Source of the DNA: CAVURS01 sp963834425
GTDB lineage: Bacteria; Actinomycetota; Actinomycetes; Actinomycetales; CAVURS01
Reading direction: 5' to 3'
Length of the DNA stretch: 64,000 bases
NCBI GenBank assembly: GCA_963834425.1
Contig: CAWIBR010000013.1
Location: forward strand, 1,116,001-1,180,000
The first letter of the stretch is position 1. The number at the start of each line of letters is the position of its first letter. Below, in pieces: positions 43,529 to 52,492 of the stretch. The notes beneath the pieces were generated by a model. That model had not been told where the DNA came from and made no database searches. It was given only the letters and a program-made list of their open reading frames with translations. Both the position numbers and the translations under genes were made by a program.

Positions 43529-43534
43529 AGGCTA
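43529..43534 (-). promoter_or_regulatory. leaderless -10 box for the histidine phosphatase gene
   Basis: TAGCCT on the minus strand, 6 nt before GTG 43522. Confidence 0.45.
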
Positions 43535-43554
43535 CGGGGTGCCATCCTGGCTGC

Positions 43555-44526
43555 GTGATCATCGACCAGGCGGTGTATCGACACGGCGAACGGCAGGCCT
43601 GCTCCGACCTGTCGGACGAGCTCGCCGCGGTCCGCGAAGACGGCCACGGCTGGATCTGGATCGGGCTGAAGGATCCGACCGACGCGGAGTTCGACCTGGT
43701 CAAGGACGAGCTCCAGCTGCACCCGCTCGCCGTCGAGGACGCGATCGACGGGCACCAGCGACCCAAGCTGGAGATCTACGACGCGTCCCTGTTCGTCGTG
43801 GTCAAACCCTTGCGCTACATCGACGCGACGAGCGACATCGAGACCGGCGAGGTGATGGTCTTCCTCGGCGACCGGTTCGTCGTGACCGTCCGGCGGGGCG
43901 AGGCCGGGCCGCTGGCCGCTGTGCGCAAGCTGATCGAGTCCGACCCGACGCGCCTGTCGATCGGTCCGGTGTCGGTGCTGCACGGCGTCATGGACGCGGT
44001 CGTCGACAACTACGACCTGATCGACCGCGAGATCCAGGAGGACATGGAGGGTCTGGAGACCTCCGTCTTCGCCGACGACCGCAGCAGCGACGCTCGCGAG
44101 ATCTACGCCCTCAAGCGCGAGGTGCTGGAGATGCGGCGCGCCGCGATCCCGCTCATCGAGCCGGCCCGCCGGTTGTCCGAGGACGTCATCCCGCACGTGC
44201 CGGAGGTGGCCAAGCCGTTCTTCCGCGACGTGGCCGACCACCTGCTGCGCAGCGTCGACCACATCGAGTCCTACGACCGGTTGCTGACCGACATCCTGAA
44301 CGCGCACCTGGCCCAGGTCGGGGTCCGGCAGAACGACGACATGCGCAAGATCTCGGCCTGGGTGGCCATCGCGGCCATCCCAACCCTGATCGCCGGCATC
44401 TATGGGATGAACTTCCAGCACTTCCCCGAGCTCGGCTGGCGTTACGGCTACCCGTTCACCCTGGCGGCGATGGCGATCATCTGCGGTGGCCTCTTCCGGG
44501 CCTTCAAGAAGTCCGGCTGGCTCTAG
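43555..44526 (+). CDS. corA: CorA family magnesium/cobalt transporter
   Basis: A 323-residue member of the CorA family. A cytoplasmic alpha/beta funnel (WIGLKDPTDAEFDLV, HPLAVEDAIDGHQRPKLE) is followed by long stalk helices and two C-terminal membrane helices. The pore motif GMN is seen in AGIYGMNFQHFPELGW. It works as a pentamer letting Mg2+ into the cell. I place the start at GTG 43555, 6 nt after CATCCT; the open frame reaches back to 43516, overlapping the divergent phosphatase gene. Confidence 0.93.
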   Translation: MIIDQAVYRHGERQACSDLSDELAAVREDGHGWIWIGLKDPTDAEFDLVKDELQLHPLAVEDAIDGHQRPKLEIYDASLFVVVKPLRYIDATSDIETGEVMVFLGDRFVVTVRRGEAGPLAAVRKLIESDPTRLSIGPVSVLHGVMDAVVDNYDLIDREIQEDMEGLETSVFADDRSSDAREIYALKREVLEMRRAAIPLIEPARRLSEDVIPHVPEVAKPFFRDVADHLLRSVDHIESYDRLLTDILNAHLAQVGVRQNDDMRKISAWVAIAAIPTLIAGIYGMNFQHFPELGWRYGYPFTLAAMAIICGGLFRAFKKSGWL

Positions 44527-44541
44527 GCGGTCACTGGGTGG

Positions 44542-45378
44542 TCAGGTCGCCGAGATGACGCCGGTGACCAGCAGGCCGATGACGACCAGGGCCAGGCCGA
44601 TCCGGTAGGGCACGAACTTCACGATCGAGTTGTGCGCGACGAACTTCAGCAGCCACGCGATGGAGATGTAGGCGACGACGAACGACACCGCGGTGGCCAC
44701 GATCGTCGGCCCCAGCGACCCGGGGGTCGAGACCGACTTCCTGAGCTCGAGCAGGCCGGCAGCGAACAGGGCGGGGATGCCCAGCAGGAACGACAACCGG
44801 GTCGCGGTGACTCGGTCGACGCCTCGGATCAGCCCGGCGCTGATCGTTGCGCCGGAGCGGGACACGCCGGGGATCAGCGCGAAGCACTGCATGGCCCCGA
44901 TGATGATCGCGTCCCGGTAGGTCAGGTCGGTCTCGTGGCGCTTCTGCGTCGCCACCCGCTCGGCGAAGACCATGACTCCGGACCACAGGATCAGGCCGGC
45001 GGCGACCACCCACAGGTTGCGCAGCTGATTCTCGATCACCGACTTGAAGAGCAGCCCGACGATGGCGATCGGGATGGTGCCGATGATCACGCAGATCGAG
45101 AGCCGCCACTCGAACTCTTGGCGGGCCTCGGCGCTCGTGAGGCCGCGGACGAAGGCGACGATGATCCGGCCGATGTCCTTGCGGAAGAACAGGATGGCGG
45201 CGACGATCGCGCCCATCTGGATGACGGCCGTGAACGCCGTGACCTGGTCGGAGTTGGTCTTCTCGCCCAGCAGGCTCTCGACGATGGTCAGGTGACCGGT
45301 GCTCGAGATGGGCAGGAACTCGGTGATGCCCTCGACGACGCCCAGCAGCAGCCCGTCGGCATAGCCGATCCCGCTCAC
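44542..45378 (-). CDS. uppP: undecaprenyl-diphosphatase UppP (BacA)
   Basis: A 278-residue membrane enzyme that recycles undecaprenyl diphosphate for cell-wall synthesis; overexpression gives bacitracin resistance. The motifs EGITEFLPISSTGHL near the N-terminus and PGVSRSGATI in the middle contain the catalytic Glu, Ser and Arg. About eight helices are evident. Its GTG start overlaps the stop of the LLM oxidoreductase gene (GTGA), so the two are coupled. It converges on corA with 15 nt between stops. Confidence 0.95.
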   Translation of the reverse strand: MSGIGYADGLLLGVVEGITEFLPISSTGHLTIVESLLGEKTNSDQVTAFTAVIQMGAIVAAILFFRKDIGRIIVAFVRGLTSAEARQEFEWRLSICVIIGTIPIAIVGLLFKSVIENQLRNLWVVAAGLILWSGVMVFAERVATQKRHETDLTYRDAIIIGAMQCFALIPGVSRSGATISAGLIRGVDRVTATRLSFLLGIPALFAAGLLELRKSVSTPGSLGPTIVATAVSFVVAYISIAWLLKFVAHNSIVKFVPYRIGLALVVIGLLVTGVISAT

Positions 45379-46445
45379 GCGCTCTCGCCCAGGCCCGACT
45401 CGTCGATCAGCTCGGCCATGGTGCGCAGCGTCTGCAGCCGCTGGTCCAGGCTGCCGTGGGGGGTCGCGACCGACAAGGTGGTCACGCCCGCCTCGGCGTA
45501 CGCCGACAGCCGGTCGCGCACGCGGTCGCGCGGCCCGATCAGCGCTGTCTCGTCGATGAACTTCAAGGGCACCGCCATCGCCGCGTCCCGCGGCTTGCGG
45601 TCCAGATAGAGGTCCTGCACCTCACGCGCCTCTCGCTCGTAGCCCATCCGTACGGCGAGGGCGTTGTAGAAGTTCTGCTCCCGGCTGCCCATGCCGCCGA
45701 CGTACAGCGCGGCGTACGGGCGGACCGGCTCGGCGGCCCGCTCGACATCGTCGTCGAAGACGACCGGAACCGTTGGCACGACGTCGAACCCACACAACCT
45801 CTCCTCATCAGTGCCGCGGCCCGCTCGCTCGCGGCCGGCCCGGACGGCATCGAGGGACTGCGCAGCGTGCTCCGGGCTGAAGAAGATGGCCAGCCAGCCG
45901 TCGGCGATCTCGCCGGTGAGCTCGAGGTTCTTCGGACCCACCGAGGCCAGGTAGACGGGCACGTGCTCACGCACCGGGTGCACCGTCAGGCGTAGAGCCT
46001 TGCCCGGACCGTCCGGCAGGGGCAACGTCCAATGCTGACCGGCGTACTCGACCGGCTTGCGGGTCAGGGCCAGGTTGACGATGTCGACGTACTCGCGGGT
46101 CCGCGCGAGCGGATGGTCGAAGCGGACGCCGTGCCAGCCTTCGGAGACCTGGGGGCCGGAGACACCCAGCCCGAGGCGAAAACGCCCACCGGACAGGGTG
46201 TCCAGCGTTGCCGCGGTCATGGCCGTCATGGCCGGCGTTCGGGCCGGGATCTGGAAGACCGCGCTGCCGATGTCGATCCGCTCGGTCTGCGCCGCGACCC
46301 AGGCGAGCACCGTCGCGGCATCTGATCCGTAGGCCTCGGCGGCCCAGGCGACGCTGTAGCCGAGCCGGTCGGCCTCGCGGGCCAGGGCCAGGTTGTCGGC
46401 GTCGTTGCCGGCGCCCCAGTAGCCGAGGTTCAGTCCGAGTCTCAC
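45375..46445 (-). CDS. LLM class oxidoreductase, probably F420-dependent
   Basis: A 356-residue luciferase-like TIM barrel. MRLGLNLGYWGAGNDADNLALAREADRLG and GVSGPQVSEGWHGVRF are typical of actinobacterial F420-dependent LLM oxidoreductases, as is REYVDIVNLALTRKPVEYAG. The substrate is unknown. GTG 46445 follows TAGGCT by 6 nt. It is upstream of and coupled to uppP. Its -10 box and that of the divergent aldo-keto reductase are only about 20 nt apart. Confidence 0.9.
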   Translation of the reverse strand: MRLGLNLGYWGAGNDADNLALAREADRLGYSVAWAAEAYGSDAATVLAWVAAQTERIDIGSAVFQIPARTPAMTAMTAATLDTLSGGRFRLGLGVSGPQVSEGWHGVRFDHPLARTREYVDIVNLALTRKPVEYAGQHWTLPLPDGPGKALRLTVHPVREHVPVYLASVGPKNLELTGEIADGWLAIFFSPEHAAQSLDAVRAGRERAGRGTDEERLCGFDVVPTVPVVFDDDVERAAEPVRPYAALYVGGMGSREQNFYNALAVRMGYEREAREVQDLYLDRKPRDAAMAVPLKFIDETALIGPRDRVRDRLSAYAEAGVTTLSVATPHGSLDQRLQTLRTMAELIDESGLGESA

Positions 46446-46451
46446 CCGCGG

Positions 46452-46457
46452 AGCCTA
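46452..46457 (-). promoter_or_regulatory. leaderless -10 box for the LLM oxidoreductase-uppP operon
   Basis: TAGGCT on the minus strand, 6 nt before GTG 46445. Confidence 0.5.
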
Positions 46458-46476
46458 ACGACACGAGCGGACTGGG

Positions 46477-46482
46477 TAGGTT
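46477..46482 (+). promoter_or_regulatory. leaderless -10 box for the aldo-keto reductase gene
   Basis: TAGGTT, 8 nt before the ATG at 46491. Confidence 0.5.
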
Positions 46483-46490
46483 GTTCGACC

Positions 46491-47441
46491 ATGGAGCAGC
46501 GGTACGTCGGGGGGTCCGGCCTGCGGGTCAGCCGGCTCGGTCTGGGCACGATGACCTGGGGCCGCGACACCGACGAGCACGAGTCGCGCGAGCAGCTCGC
46601 CGCCTTCCTCGACGCCGGCGGCACGTTGCTCGACACGTCAGCGAGCTACGGCGAGGGCGCAGCGGAGGAGCTGATCGGCACGCTGCTGCGTGAGCAGGTC
46701 AACCGGGAAGACCTGGTCCTGTGCACCAAGGCCGGCATCACTCGCCGGGCCGGCATCCGCAGCGTCGACACCTCCCGGCGCGCCCTGCTCGGCGCCCTCG
46801 ACGCCAGCCTGGCCCGGCTCGGCGTCGACCATGTGGACCTGTGGCTGGCCCACGCCTGGAGCGACGCGGTCCCGCTCGAGGAGACCCTGTCGGCCCTGGA
46901 TGCGGCCGTGACGAGCGGGCGCGCCCGCTATGTCGGGATCTCCAACTACTCGGGCTGGCAGAGTGCCCGGGCCGCGACCTGGCAGCAGGTCCGCGGCTCC
47001 GTCCCCCTGGTGGCGACCCAGGTGGAGTACTCCCTGCTCAACCGCGATGTCGAGGTCGAGATCGTGCCCTCGGCGGCGGCTCACGGGCTCGGCGTCCTGG
47101 CTTGGTCGCCTCTCGGGCGGGGAGTGCTGACGGGTAAGTACCGGCACGGCACTCCCGCCGACTCGCGCGCGGCCTCACCGCATTTCGCGGCGTTCGTCGA
47201 GCCGTTCCTCGACCCGGGATCGCGCCAGATCGTCGACGCGCTGGTCACCGCGGCGGACGGGCTGGACTGCTCCCCCGCCGAGCTGGCGCTGGCCTGGGTG
47301 CGCGACCGACCGGGTGTCGTGGCCCCGATCGTGGGGGCGCGGACCGCGGCCCAGCTGCGCGGGACCCTCGGCAGCGAACAGGTCGAGGTGCCGGCACCGA
47401 TCCGGGCCGCACTCGACGAGGTCTCCCTCGGCTTGGGCTGA
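46491..47441 (+). CDS. aldo/keto reductase
   Basis: A 316-residue (alpha/beta)8 NADPH-dependent reductase. The active-site pattern is kept: DTSASYGEGAAEE (Asp and Tyr), LVLCTKAGI (Lys), DLWLAHAW (the His of the usual Y-x-H motif), and NADP-binding residues near VGARTAAQLRGTLG. It resembles the AKR11/IolS group with unknown substrate. A second member of the family occurs at the right end of the window. Confidence 0.92.
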   Translation: MEQRYVGGSGLRVSRLGLGTMTWGRDTDEHESREQLAAFLDAGGTLLDTSASYGEGAAEELIGTLLREQVNREDLVLCTKAGITRRAGIRSVDTSRRALLGALDASLARLGVDHVDLWLAHAWSDAVPLEETLSALDAAVTSGRARYVGISNYSGWQSARAATWQQVRGSVPLVATQVEYSLLNRDVEVEIVPSAAAHGLGVLAWSPLGRGVLTGKYRHGTPADSRAASPHFAAFVEPFLDPGSRQIVDALVTAADGLDCSPAELALAWVRDRPGVVAPIVGARTAAQLRGTLGSEQVEVPAPIRAALDEVSLGLG

Positions 47442-47492
47442 GGGTTTCAGCCTGGCAGTTCAACCTGGCGGCTTCAGCCGCGGCGGGCCGGG

Positions 47493-47867
47493 TCACCGGC
47501 CGGCGGTGTCCTCGTCGTACTCCTCGTCGTCCAGGCCCTGGTAGCTCGAGCCGTCGCTGGACTCCTCGTCGAGCTCGTCGAGGTCGATCACGTCATCGTC
47601 CAGCTCGTCCTCGCCCTCCTCGTCGGAGTCGGCGCCCTCGACGTCCTCGGCGTCCTCCTCCGAATCCTCGTGGTAGACCTCGAGGGGCGTGACCTCGTCG
47701 AAGGCGTCGAGCAGGGCATCGTCGTAGGCGTCGAAGGCCTCGGCGACGTCCTGGTAGGCCGCGAAGACGACGGGGTCGTTCTCGCCGCGCTTCTGGCCCG
47801 CGGCTTCCAGGTGCCGCTCCAAAGCGGACACCAACGTGGCGAGGGCGGCGCGCGGATCGGCAGTCAT
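47493..47867 (-). CDS. acidic actinobacterial protein, unknown function
   Basis: A 124-residue protein. The first 60 residues are helical (LATLVSALERHLEAAGQKRG; AAYQDVAEAFDAYDDALLDAF) and keep the conserved pattern of an actinobacterial family found beside M20 and DUF5703 genes. The last 60 are almost all Asp, Glu and Ser and must be disordered. No function is known. TACGGT lies 6 nt before the ATG. Confidence 0.7.
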   Translation of the reverse strand: MTADPRAALATLVSALERHLEAAGQKRGENDPVVFAAYQDVAEAFDAYDDALLDAFDEVTPLEVYHEDSEEDAEDVEGADSDEEGEDELDDDVIDLDELDEESSDGSSYQGLDDEEYDEDTAGR

Positions 47868-47873
47868 GCCACG

Positions 47874-47879
47874 ACCGTA
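47874..47879 (-). promoter_or_regulatory. leaderless -10 box for the acidic protein gene
   Basis: TACGGT on the minus strand, 6 nt before the ATG at 47867. Confidence 0.45.
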
Positions 47880-47905
47880 TCGGCTCGTGGGCCAGAATGA
47901 CCCTG

Positions 47906-48091
47906 ATGATCGACTACGAGTATCGCGTCCTTCAGCTGCCCAGGACCTTGTCTCGTGCCGATGCCCGCCGCATGTTGACCGAAGAGGCGGAATACGGCCG
48001 CTGGGAGCTGTCCCGCGTGCGCCTGTACGCCGGGGGCGTCCGTCGGGTCTGGCTGCGCCGCCGCATCATCCGGGTGCAGCGCACGCCCTGA
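47906..48091 (+). CDS. DUF5703 family small protein
   Basis: A 61-residue basic protein, MIDYEYRVLQLPRTLSR through AEYGRWELSRVRLY to RRVWLRRRIIRVQRT, which matches DUF5703, of unknown function. The upstream ATG at 47897 is also possible, but the second ATG sits 7 nt after CAGAAT and begins where the family begins. Its stop abuts the stop of the convergent M20 peptidase gene. Confidence 0.8.
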   Translation: MIDYEYRVLQLPRTLSRADARRMLTEEAEYGRWELSRVRLYAGGVRRVWLRRRIIRVQRTP

Positions 48092-49420
48092 CTAGCAGGT
48101 CTCCAGGAAACGGCCGAGAACCCTTGTGCCGAAACGCAATGCATCGAGCGGGACCCGCTCGTCGATGCCGTGGAACATGCCCGCAAAGTCCAGATCGGCC
48201 GGGAGCTGAAGCGGCGCGAAGCCGTAGCCGGTGATCCCGACCAGGCTCAACGCCTTGTTGTCGGTGCCCCCTGACAGGCAGTAGGGCAGCACTCGTGCAT
48301 CGGCGTCCTCGGTGCGCAGGGCCTCGACCATGGCGTCGACCAACGCTCCCTCGAACGGCGTCTCCAGGCTCACGTCGCGGTGATGGACCTCGACCTGCAC
48401 CTGGTCACCGGCCAGCTCGCGGATCGTTGCCAGCATGGACTCCTCGTGACCGGGCAGGAAACGGCAGTCGACGTAGGCCTCGGCCGTCTGGGGGATCACG
48501 TTGTGTTTGTAGCCGGCCTTGAGGATGGTCGGGTTCGCCGTGTCGCGCAGGGTCGCGCCGACGAAGAAGGCCATCGTGCCGAGCCGGCCGAGCAGCTCAC
48601 TCGGGTTGCTCTCGTCGAAGTCGATGCCGGTCGCCTCCCCAAGGCCATCGACGAGCTGGCGCACGGTCGGGGTGATCTCGACCGGCCAGTCGTGACTGCC
48701 GATCCGGGTGATCGCCTGCGCGAGGTGAGTGATGGCGTTGTCGTTGTTGACCTGTGAGCCGTGGCCGGCCCGCCCCTGCGCGAGCAGATGGAGCCAGGCG
48801 ATGCCCTTCTCGGCGGTCTGCAGCAGGTAGAGCCGGACCGGGTCACCGGCCACGTTGTCGACGGTGATCGAGAAGCCTCCCACCTCGCTGACCGCCTGGG
48901 TCACACCGTCGATCAGGTCCCGGCGGTTCTGCACGAGCCAGTGGCTGCCCAGGACTCCCCCGGCCTCTTCGTCGGCCAGGAAGCCGAAGACCAGGTCTCG
49001 CGGGGGGCGACGCCCCGAGCGCGCGAGGTCGCGGACCACCGCCAGCATCATCGCGTCCATGTCCTTCATGTCGACCGCGCCTCGGCCCCACAGACAGCCG
49101 TCGCGCTCCTCGCCGGCGAACGGGTCCACCTGCCAGTCCGCGGCGTTGGCCGGCACGACGTCCAGGTGGCCGTGGACCATCAGCGCCCCGCGCTCGGCGG
49201 TGCCTGCCGGGTCGCCCTCGATCCGGACCACGACGCTCGCCCGGCCGGGCTCGCTCTCGAACAGCTCGGGCTCCAGGCCGACCTCGGTCAACAACCCCAT
49301 CACGTGTTCGGCCGCCTTGCGCTCCCCCGGTCCCGATCCGTCACCGAAGTTGCTGGTGTCGATCTTGAGCAGGTCGCGGCAGAGCTCGACGACCTCGTCC
49401 TGCGGGCTGATCTCGCTCAC
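48092..49420 (-). CDS. M20/M25/M40 family metallopeptidase
   Basis: A 442-residue di-zinc hydrolase. LMVHGHLDVVPAN and WGRGAVDMKDMDAMML carry the first zinc ligands, LADEEAGG the catalytic Glu pair, and SGGTDNKAL the last His-region motif. The dimerisation domain lies about residues 190-310. The subgroup is that of succinyl-diaminopimelate desuccinylase/carboxypeptidase-like enzymes; the substrate is unassigned. GTG 49420 follows TAGCGT by 6 nt. Confidence 0.92.
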   Translation of the reverse strand: MSEISPQDEVVELCRDLLKIDTSNFGDGSGPGERKAAEHVMGLLTEVGLEPELFESEPGRASVVVRIEGDPAGTAERGALMVHGHLDVVPANAADWQVDPFAGEERDGCLWGRGAVDMKDMDAMMLAVVRDLARSGRRPPRDLVFGFLADEEAGGVLGSHWLVQNRRDLIDGVTQAVSEVGGFSITVDNVAGDPVRLYLLQTAEKGIAWLHLLAQGRAGHGSQVNNDNAITHLAQAITRIGSHDWPVEITPTVRQLVDGLGEATGIDFDESNPSELLGRLGTMAFFVGATLRDTANPTILKAGYKHNVIPQTAEAYVDCRFLPGHEESMLATIRELAGDQVQVEVHHRDVSLETPFEGALVDAMVEALRTEDADARVLPYCLSGGTDNKALSLVGITGYGFAPLQLPADLDFAGMFHGIDERVPLDALRFGTRVLGRFLETC

Positions 49421-49426
49421 GGCGAC

Positions 49427-49432
49427 ACGCTA
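49427..49432 (-). promoter_or_regulatory. leaderless -10 box for the M20 peptidase gene
   Basis: TAGCGT on the minus strand, 6 nt before GTG 49420. The remaining 249 nt up to the tRNA hold a 7-bp hairpin (49534-49552, loop AAAAG) and a TAAGGT about 40 nt before the tRNA that may be its -10 box. Confidence 0.45.
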
Positions 49433-49681
49433 TCCGCCGCGCCACGGCGTGCAGCCGCTCCGGCCGACCTTCGAGACAGTCCGTCGTGACTGCTCCGAGA
49501 AACGCCGTCGGTCGGAGCCCGGATCAGCAGCGCGTCGTGCAAAAGGCACGACCGATTGTCAGGGTCGCCGTCTCCCACTCGGTGCCCGGCCGGAGGCGTC
49601 GTGAGCACGAACGGCGGGTCGGCGGAGGTCGCCCCGGTGCTAAGGTGGGCGACCGCGAGCAGCCTCCCCGGGCTGCCGCAC

Positions 49682-49768
49682 GTCCGGGTGGCGGAATAGG
49701 CAGACGCGCTAGCTTGAGGTGCTAGTGCCCGAAAGGGCATGGGGGTTCAAGTCCCCCCTCGGACACCA
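49682..49768 (+). tRNA. tRNA-Leu (anticodon GAG)
   Basis: An 87-nt class II tRNA. The acceptor stem GTCCGGG pairs with CTCGGAC, followed by A and an encoded CCA. The D arm contains GGCGGAATAGGC. The anticodon loop CTTGAGG reads GAG. The long variable arm TGCCCGAAAGGGCA forms a 5-bp hairpin, and the T arm is GGGGGTTCAAGTCCCCC. All features fit leucine. No integrase or duplicated 3' end is nearby. Confidence 0.95.
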
Positions 49769-50015
49769 GTGGTTGCCGGTCTTCGACCTGCGAGTTTGCC
49801 TGACGTCGAGTGCCCATCGCGCCTCGCTTCACCCGGATCCGCACGCGCACGTGACGGCGTTCCTCATCCCCCAGCGGTCGGTGTCCACCGATTGGGGGAC
49901 AGCGGGTTCATCCCTTGCATCCACCACTCGGTGGACCGTTCGGCGGCTGAGTCGGGGCGAAGGTTTTGGTGAACGGCACGGAGACACCGAGCCGCCACCA
50001 CGAAAGGGAAAACTC

Positions 50016-50450
50016 ATGAACGACATCGCAACTCCCCGCCGCTCCGCCGGCAACGTCATCGGCATCACCCTGGCCGGTGTGGCTGTGGCCGGCATGGTGC
50101 TGGCCCTCGTCCTGGGCTTCGCCACCAGGGGCAACAACGCCCACGCCGCGATCAGCCCCGCCCAGCCCGCGACCCCGGCCACCGCCCCCGTCGCGCCCAT
50201 CACCCCGGCCACGCATCACGTCACGCCGGCTCCGGTCCCCTCCCCGGCGGTGGAGCAGCTGCAGCGCGAGCTGGCCCAGCTGAACTACTACAACGGCTCG
50301 ATCGACGGCCTGATGGGCCCGCAGACCCACGACGCGATCAGCTACCTGCAGCGGGACGCGCACCTGAAGCAGACCGGCCAACTGGACAGCCGCACCCAGC
50401 TCGCGCTGGAGAAGATGCTCAGCACCGGCAACAACCAGATGGCCGGCTGA
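50016..50450 (+). CDS. membrane-anchored peptidoglycan-binding protein
   Basis: A 144-residue protein: a short cytoplasmic N-terminus, one membrane helix (VIGITLAGVAVAGMVLALVLG), a Pro/Ala/Thr linker (about residues 45-80), and a C-terminal peptidoglycan-binding domain (LQRELAQLNYYNGSIDGLMG ... AISYLQRDAHL). It probably attaches to the cell wall. GAAAGGGAAA precedes the ATG. The 247-nt gap after the tRNA holds a short inverted repeat (TCCACC-ACTC-GGTGGA near 49919) and no other gene that I can support. A strong terminator follows. Confidence 0.85.
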   Translation: MNDIATPRRSAGNVIGITLAGVAVAGMVLALVLGFATRGNNAHAAISPAQPATPATAPVAPITPATHHVTPAPVPSPAVEQLQRELAQLNYYNGSIDGLMGPQTHDAISYLQRDAHLKQTGQLDSRTQLALEKMLSTGNNQMAG

Positions 50451-50489
50451 CCCGCAGCGGCACAGCCGCAGCCACGAACCATGACCCGA

Positions 50490-50520
50490 ACGGCCCGCCA
50501 CCACAACGGTGGCGGGCCGT
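50490..50520 (+). terminator. intrinsic-type hairpin after the peptidoglycan-binding protein gene
   Basis: A 13-bp perfect stem, ACGGCCCGCCACC with GGTGGCGGGCCGT, loop ACAAC, 40 nt past the stop. No T-run, as is common in high-GC actinobacteria. Confidence 0.7.
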
Positions 50521-50568
50521 CGGCGTCGTCGCGGGGTCGTCGCGGGTCGTCGAGGTAGCCGGCAGTCC

Positions 50569-50574
50569 TAGAGT
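50569..50574 (+). promoter_or_regulatory. leaderless -10 box for the two-component operon
   Basis: TAGAGT, 5 nt before the ATG at 50580. Confidence 0.45.
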
Positions 50575-50579
50575 GCGTC

Positions 50580-51818
50580 ATGCCCGAGATCGCGCGGCTG
50601 GAAGAGCTCCAGGAAAGCCCCGACCTGCTCGACGTGATGGTCGCCCACGCCTACCGAGGCGTCCGGGTCCAGCTCGCCCTTCGGGTCGTCCTGCTGGTGT
50701 TCATGGCGACGACGATCGCGTTCGAACCGCCAGTGCACGACCTGCCCGCGAGCGTCATTCTCGTTGTGGCCTACGGGATCTGGACGTTGGCGGTCATGCT
50801 GTGGACCCGCGGCGGCGGCCTGACGCCGATCCGCTGGATGTGGGTGGTGCTGCTGGTTGATGTGTTCGTCATCGGGTCGGTGACCCTCATCGCCGGCGCC
50901 TCCGCCAAGGAGTCGTGGACGGCCGACATCTTGGTCAACGGCCTCTTCCTGGTCCCGATGCTCGCGGCGACCCAGCTTCGACCTCGAGTCTGTGTCGCCG
51001 TCGTCGGGCCGGCGGTGGCGGTCTTCCTGGTGGCCAGCCTGGTGACGCAGGGCGCGAACGGCGAGCCGCTCGCGTCGGTCCTCCTGTCGACCTTCGTCCT
51101 GGCCGGCCTCGGAGCCGGCTCGGTCGGCCTGTCCGCGGTGCAGCGATCCCGAGTCCTGACCATTGCTGGTCTGGCTCGGGATCGAGCCGACCTGCTCACC
51201 GAGCTGCTGGGCCTCGAGCAGCGCGAACGGACGCGGCTGGCCGAGCAGCTGCACGACGGTGCTCTTCAGTACGTCCTGGCCGCCCGCCAGGATCTGGGTG
51301 AGCTGCGAAGCGACGATCACGAGCTCCTGGCCCGGGTTGACCACGCGGTGACCACGACGGCGACCCTGCTCCGGACGACGGTGGCTCAGCTGCATCCCGC
51401 CGTACTCCACCAGGCCGGCCTGGTCGCCGCGCTTCGACAGCTGGCCGCCGAGACTCACGAGCGTCTCGGGATCGAGATCGATCTCGACGTACGCCGCGCT
51501 GAGCTCGGATCGTCATCGTCGATCGACGACCTGCTCTTCGGTGCCGCCCGCGAGCTGCTCGCCAACATCGGCAAGCATGCCCACGCAACCCGCGCCGGCA
51601 TCGGCCTCTCGGCGCAGGCCGGCACCGTCTCGCTCGTCGTCTCCGATGACGGTGTGGGGTTCGACTCCGAGCGGCTCGACGAGCAGCTGGCCAGCGGCCA
51701 CGTCGGACTCGCCTCGTTGCGCGCACGCGTCGCCGGCGCTGGCGGCCGCCTGGACATCACGCGAGGCGACCCATCGGGCACAGTGGTGACCATCACGCTG
51801 CCGGAGGGCGAGAGGTGA
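50580..51818 (+). CDS. sensor histidine kinase (NarL/DesK type)
   Basis: A 412-residue membrane kinase. About five or six N-terminal helices (residues 25-185) form a membrane sensor without a large outside domain. The HisKA_3 dimerisation helix has the phosphorylated His in RLAEQLHDGALQYVL. The ATPase domain follows with AARELLANIGKHAHAT (N box) and VVSDDGVGFD (G1 box). It should phosphorylate the LuxR-type regulator encoded 4 nt downstream. The signal is unknown, but the very large membrane protein encoded tail-to-tail next door is a candidate partner by position. Confidence 0.92.
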   Translation: MPEIARLEELQESPDLLDVMVAHAYRGVRVQLALRVVLLVFMATTIAFEPPVHDLPASVILVVAYGIWTLAVMLWTRGGGLTPIRWMWVVLLVDVFVIGSVTLIAGASAKESWTADILVNGLFLVPMLAATQLRPRVCVAVVGPAVAVFLVASLVTQGANGEPLASVLLSTFVLAGLGAGSVGLSAVQRSRVLTIAGLARDRADLLTELLGLEQRERTRLAEQLHDGALQYVLAARQDLGELRSDDHELLARVDHAVTTTATLLRTTVAQLHPAVLHQAGLVAALRQLAAETHERLGIEIDLDVRRAELGSSSSIDDLLFGAARELLANIGKHAHATRAGIGLSAQAGTVSLVVSDDGVGFDSERLDEQLASGHVGLASLRARVAGAGGRLDITRGDPSGTVVTITLPEGER

Positions 51819-51822
51819 GCCG

Positions 51823-52475
51823 ATGAGTCGTTCGACGTCCAGCCCCATGGTTCGGGTCGTCGTGGTGGACGACCACCCGTTCTTCCGGGATGGTGTCTCG
51901 CGCGGTCTGGCCCAGAGCGGCCAGATCACCGTGGTGGGCGAGGCCGGCGGCGGGCGTGAGGGCATCGACGTGATTCGTGAGGAACGACCGGACGTGGCCT
52001 TGGTGGACTACCAGATGCCTGACCTGAACGGCCTCGACGTCGTGCACGCCGTGGTGCGAGACCAGCTGCCGACCCGCGTCCTGCTGCTGTCGGCGGTGAC
52101 CGACGGGGCGATCGTCTTCCGGGCCCTCGAAGAAGGGGCCAGCGGCTACCTGTCCAAGGACGCGTCACGGTCGGACATCGTCGACGCGGTCTGCGGGTGG
52201 CCAAGGGACACAACGTCGTGCCAGCCGCACTGGCGGCCGGGCTGGCCGACCAGATCCGGCTGCGCGGACAACCCGACGCGCCCGCGCTGAGCGAGCGCGA
52301 GGTCCAGGTGCTGCGGGGGTTCGCCCGCGGGCAGTCCATCCCCCAGGTGGCGCGCGAGCTCTTCATCGCGGAGAGCACCGTGAAGACCCACACCCAGCGG
52401 CTCTACGACAAGCTCGGCGTCTCCGACCGGGCCGCCGCCGTCGCCGAGGCGATGCGCCAGGGCCTGCTGGAGTAG
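51823..52475 (+). CDS. LuxR/NarL family response regulator (frame broken once)
   Basis: About 217 residues once corrected. The receiver domain begins RVVVVDDHPFFRDG and has the phosphorylated Asp in VALVDYQMPDLNG and the Lys in YLSKDASR. The DNA-binding domain in the other frame has LSEREVQVLRGFARGQSIP and ESTVKTHTQRLYDKLGVSDR. A missing base near 52194 (CTGCGGGTGG for CTGCCGGGTGG) breaks the frame; this is one of only two clear deletions among the shifts in the window. It is the partner of the upstream kinase. Confidence 0.9.
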
Positions 52476-52492
52476 CGGTCCTCGACGCCCGC

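Noticed and set aside
49682..49768. tRNA-Leu as an integration site for a genomic island
   Set aside because: No integrase, no duplicated tRNA 3' end within the window, and ordinary base composition downstream.
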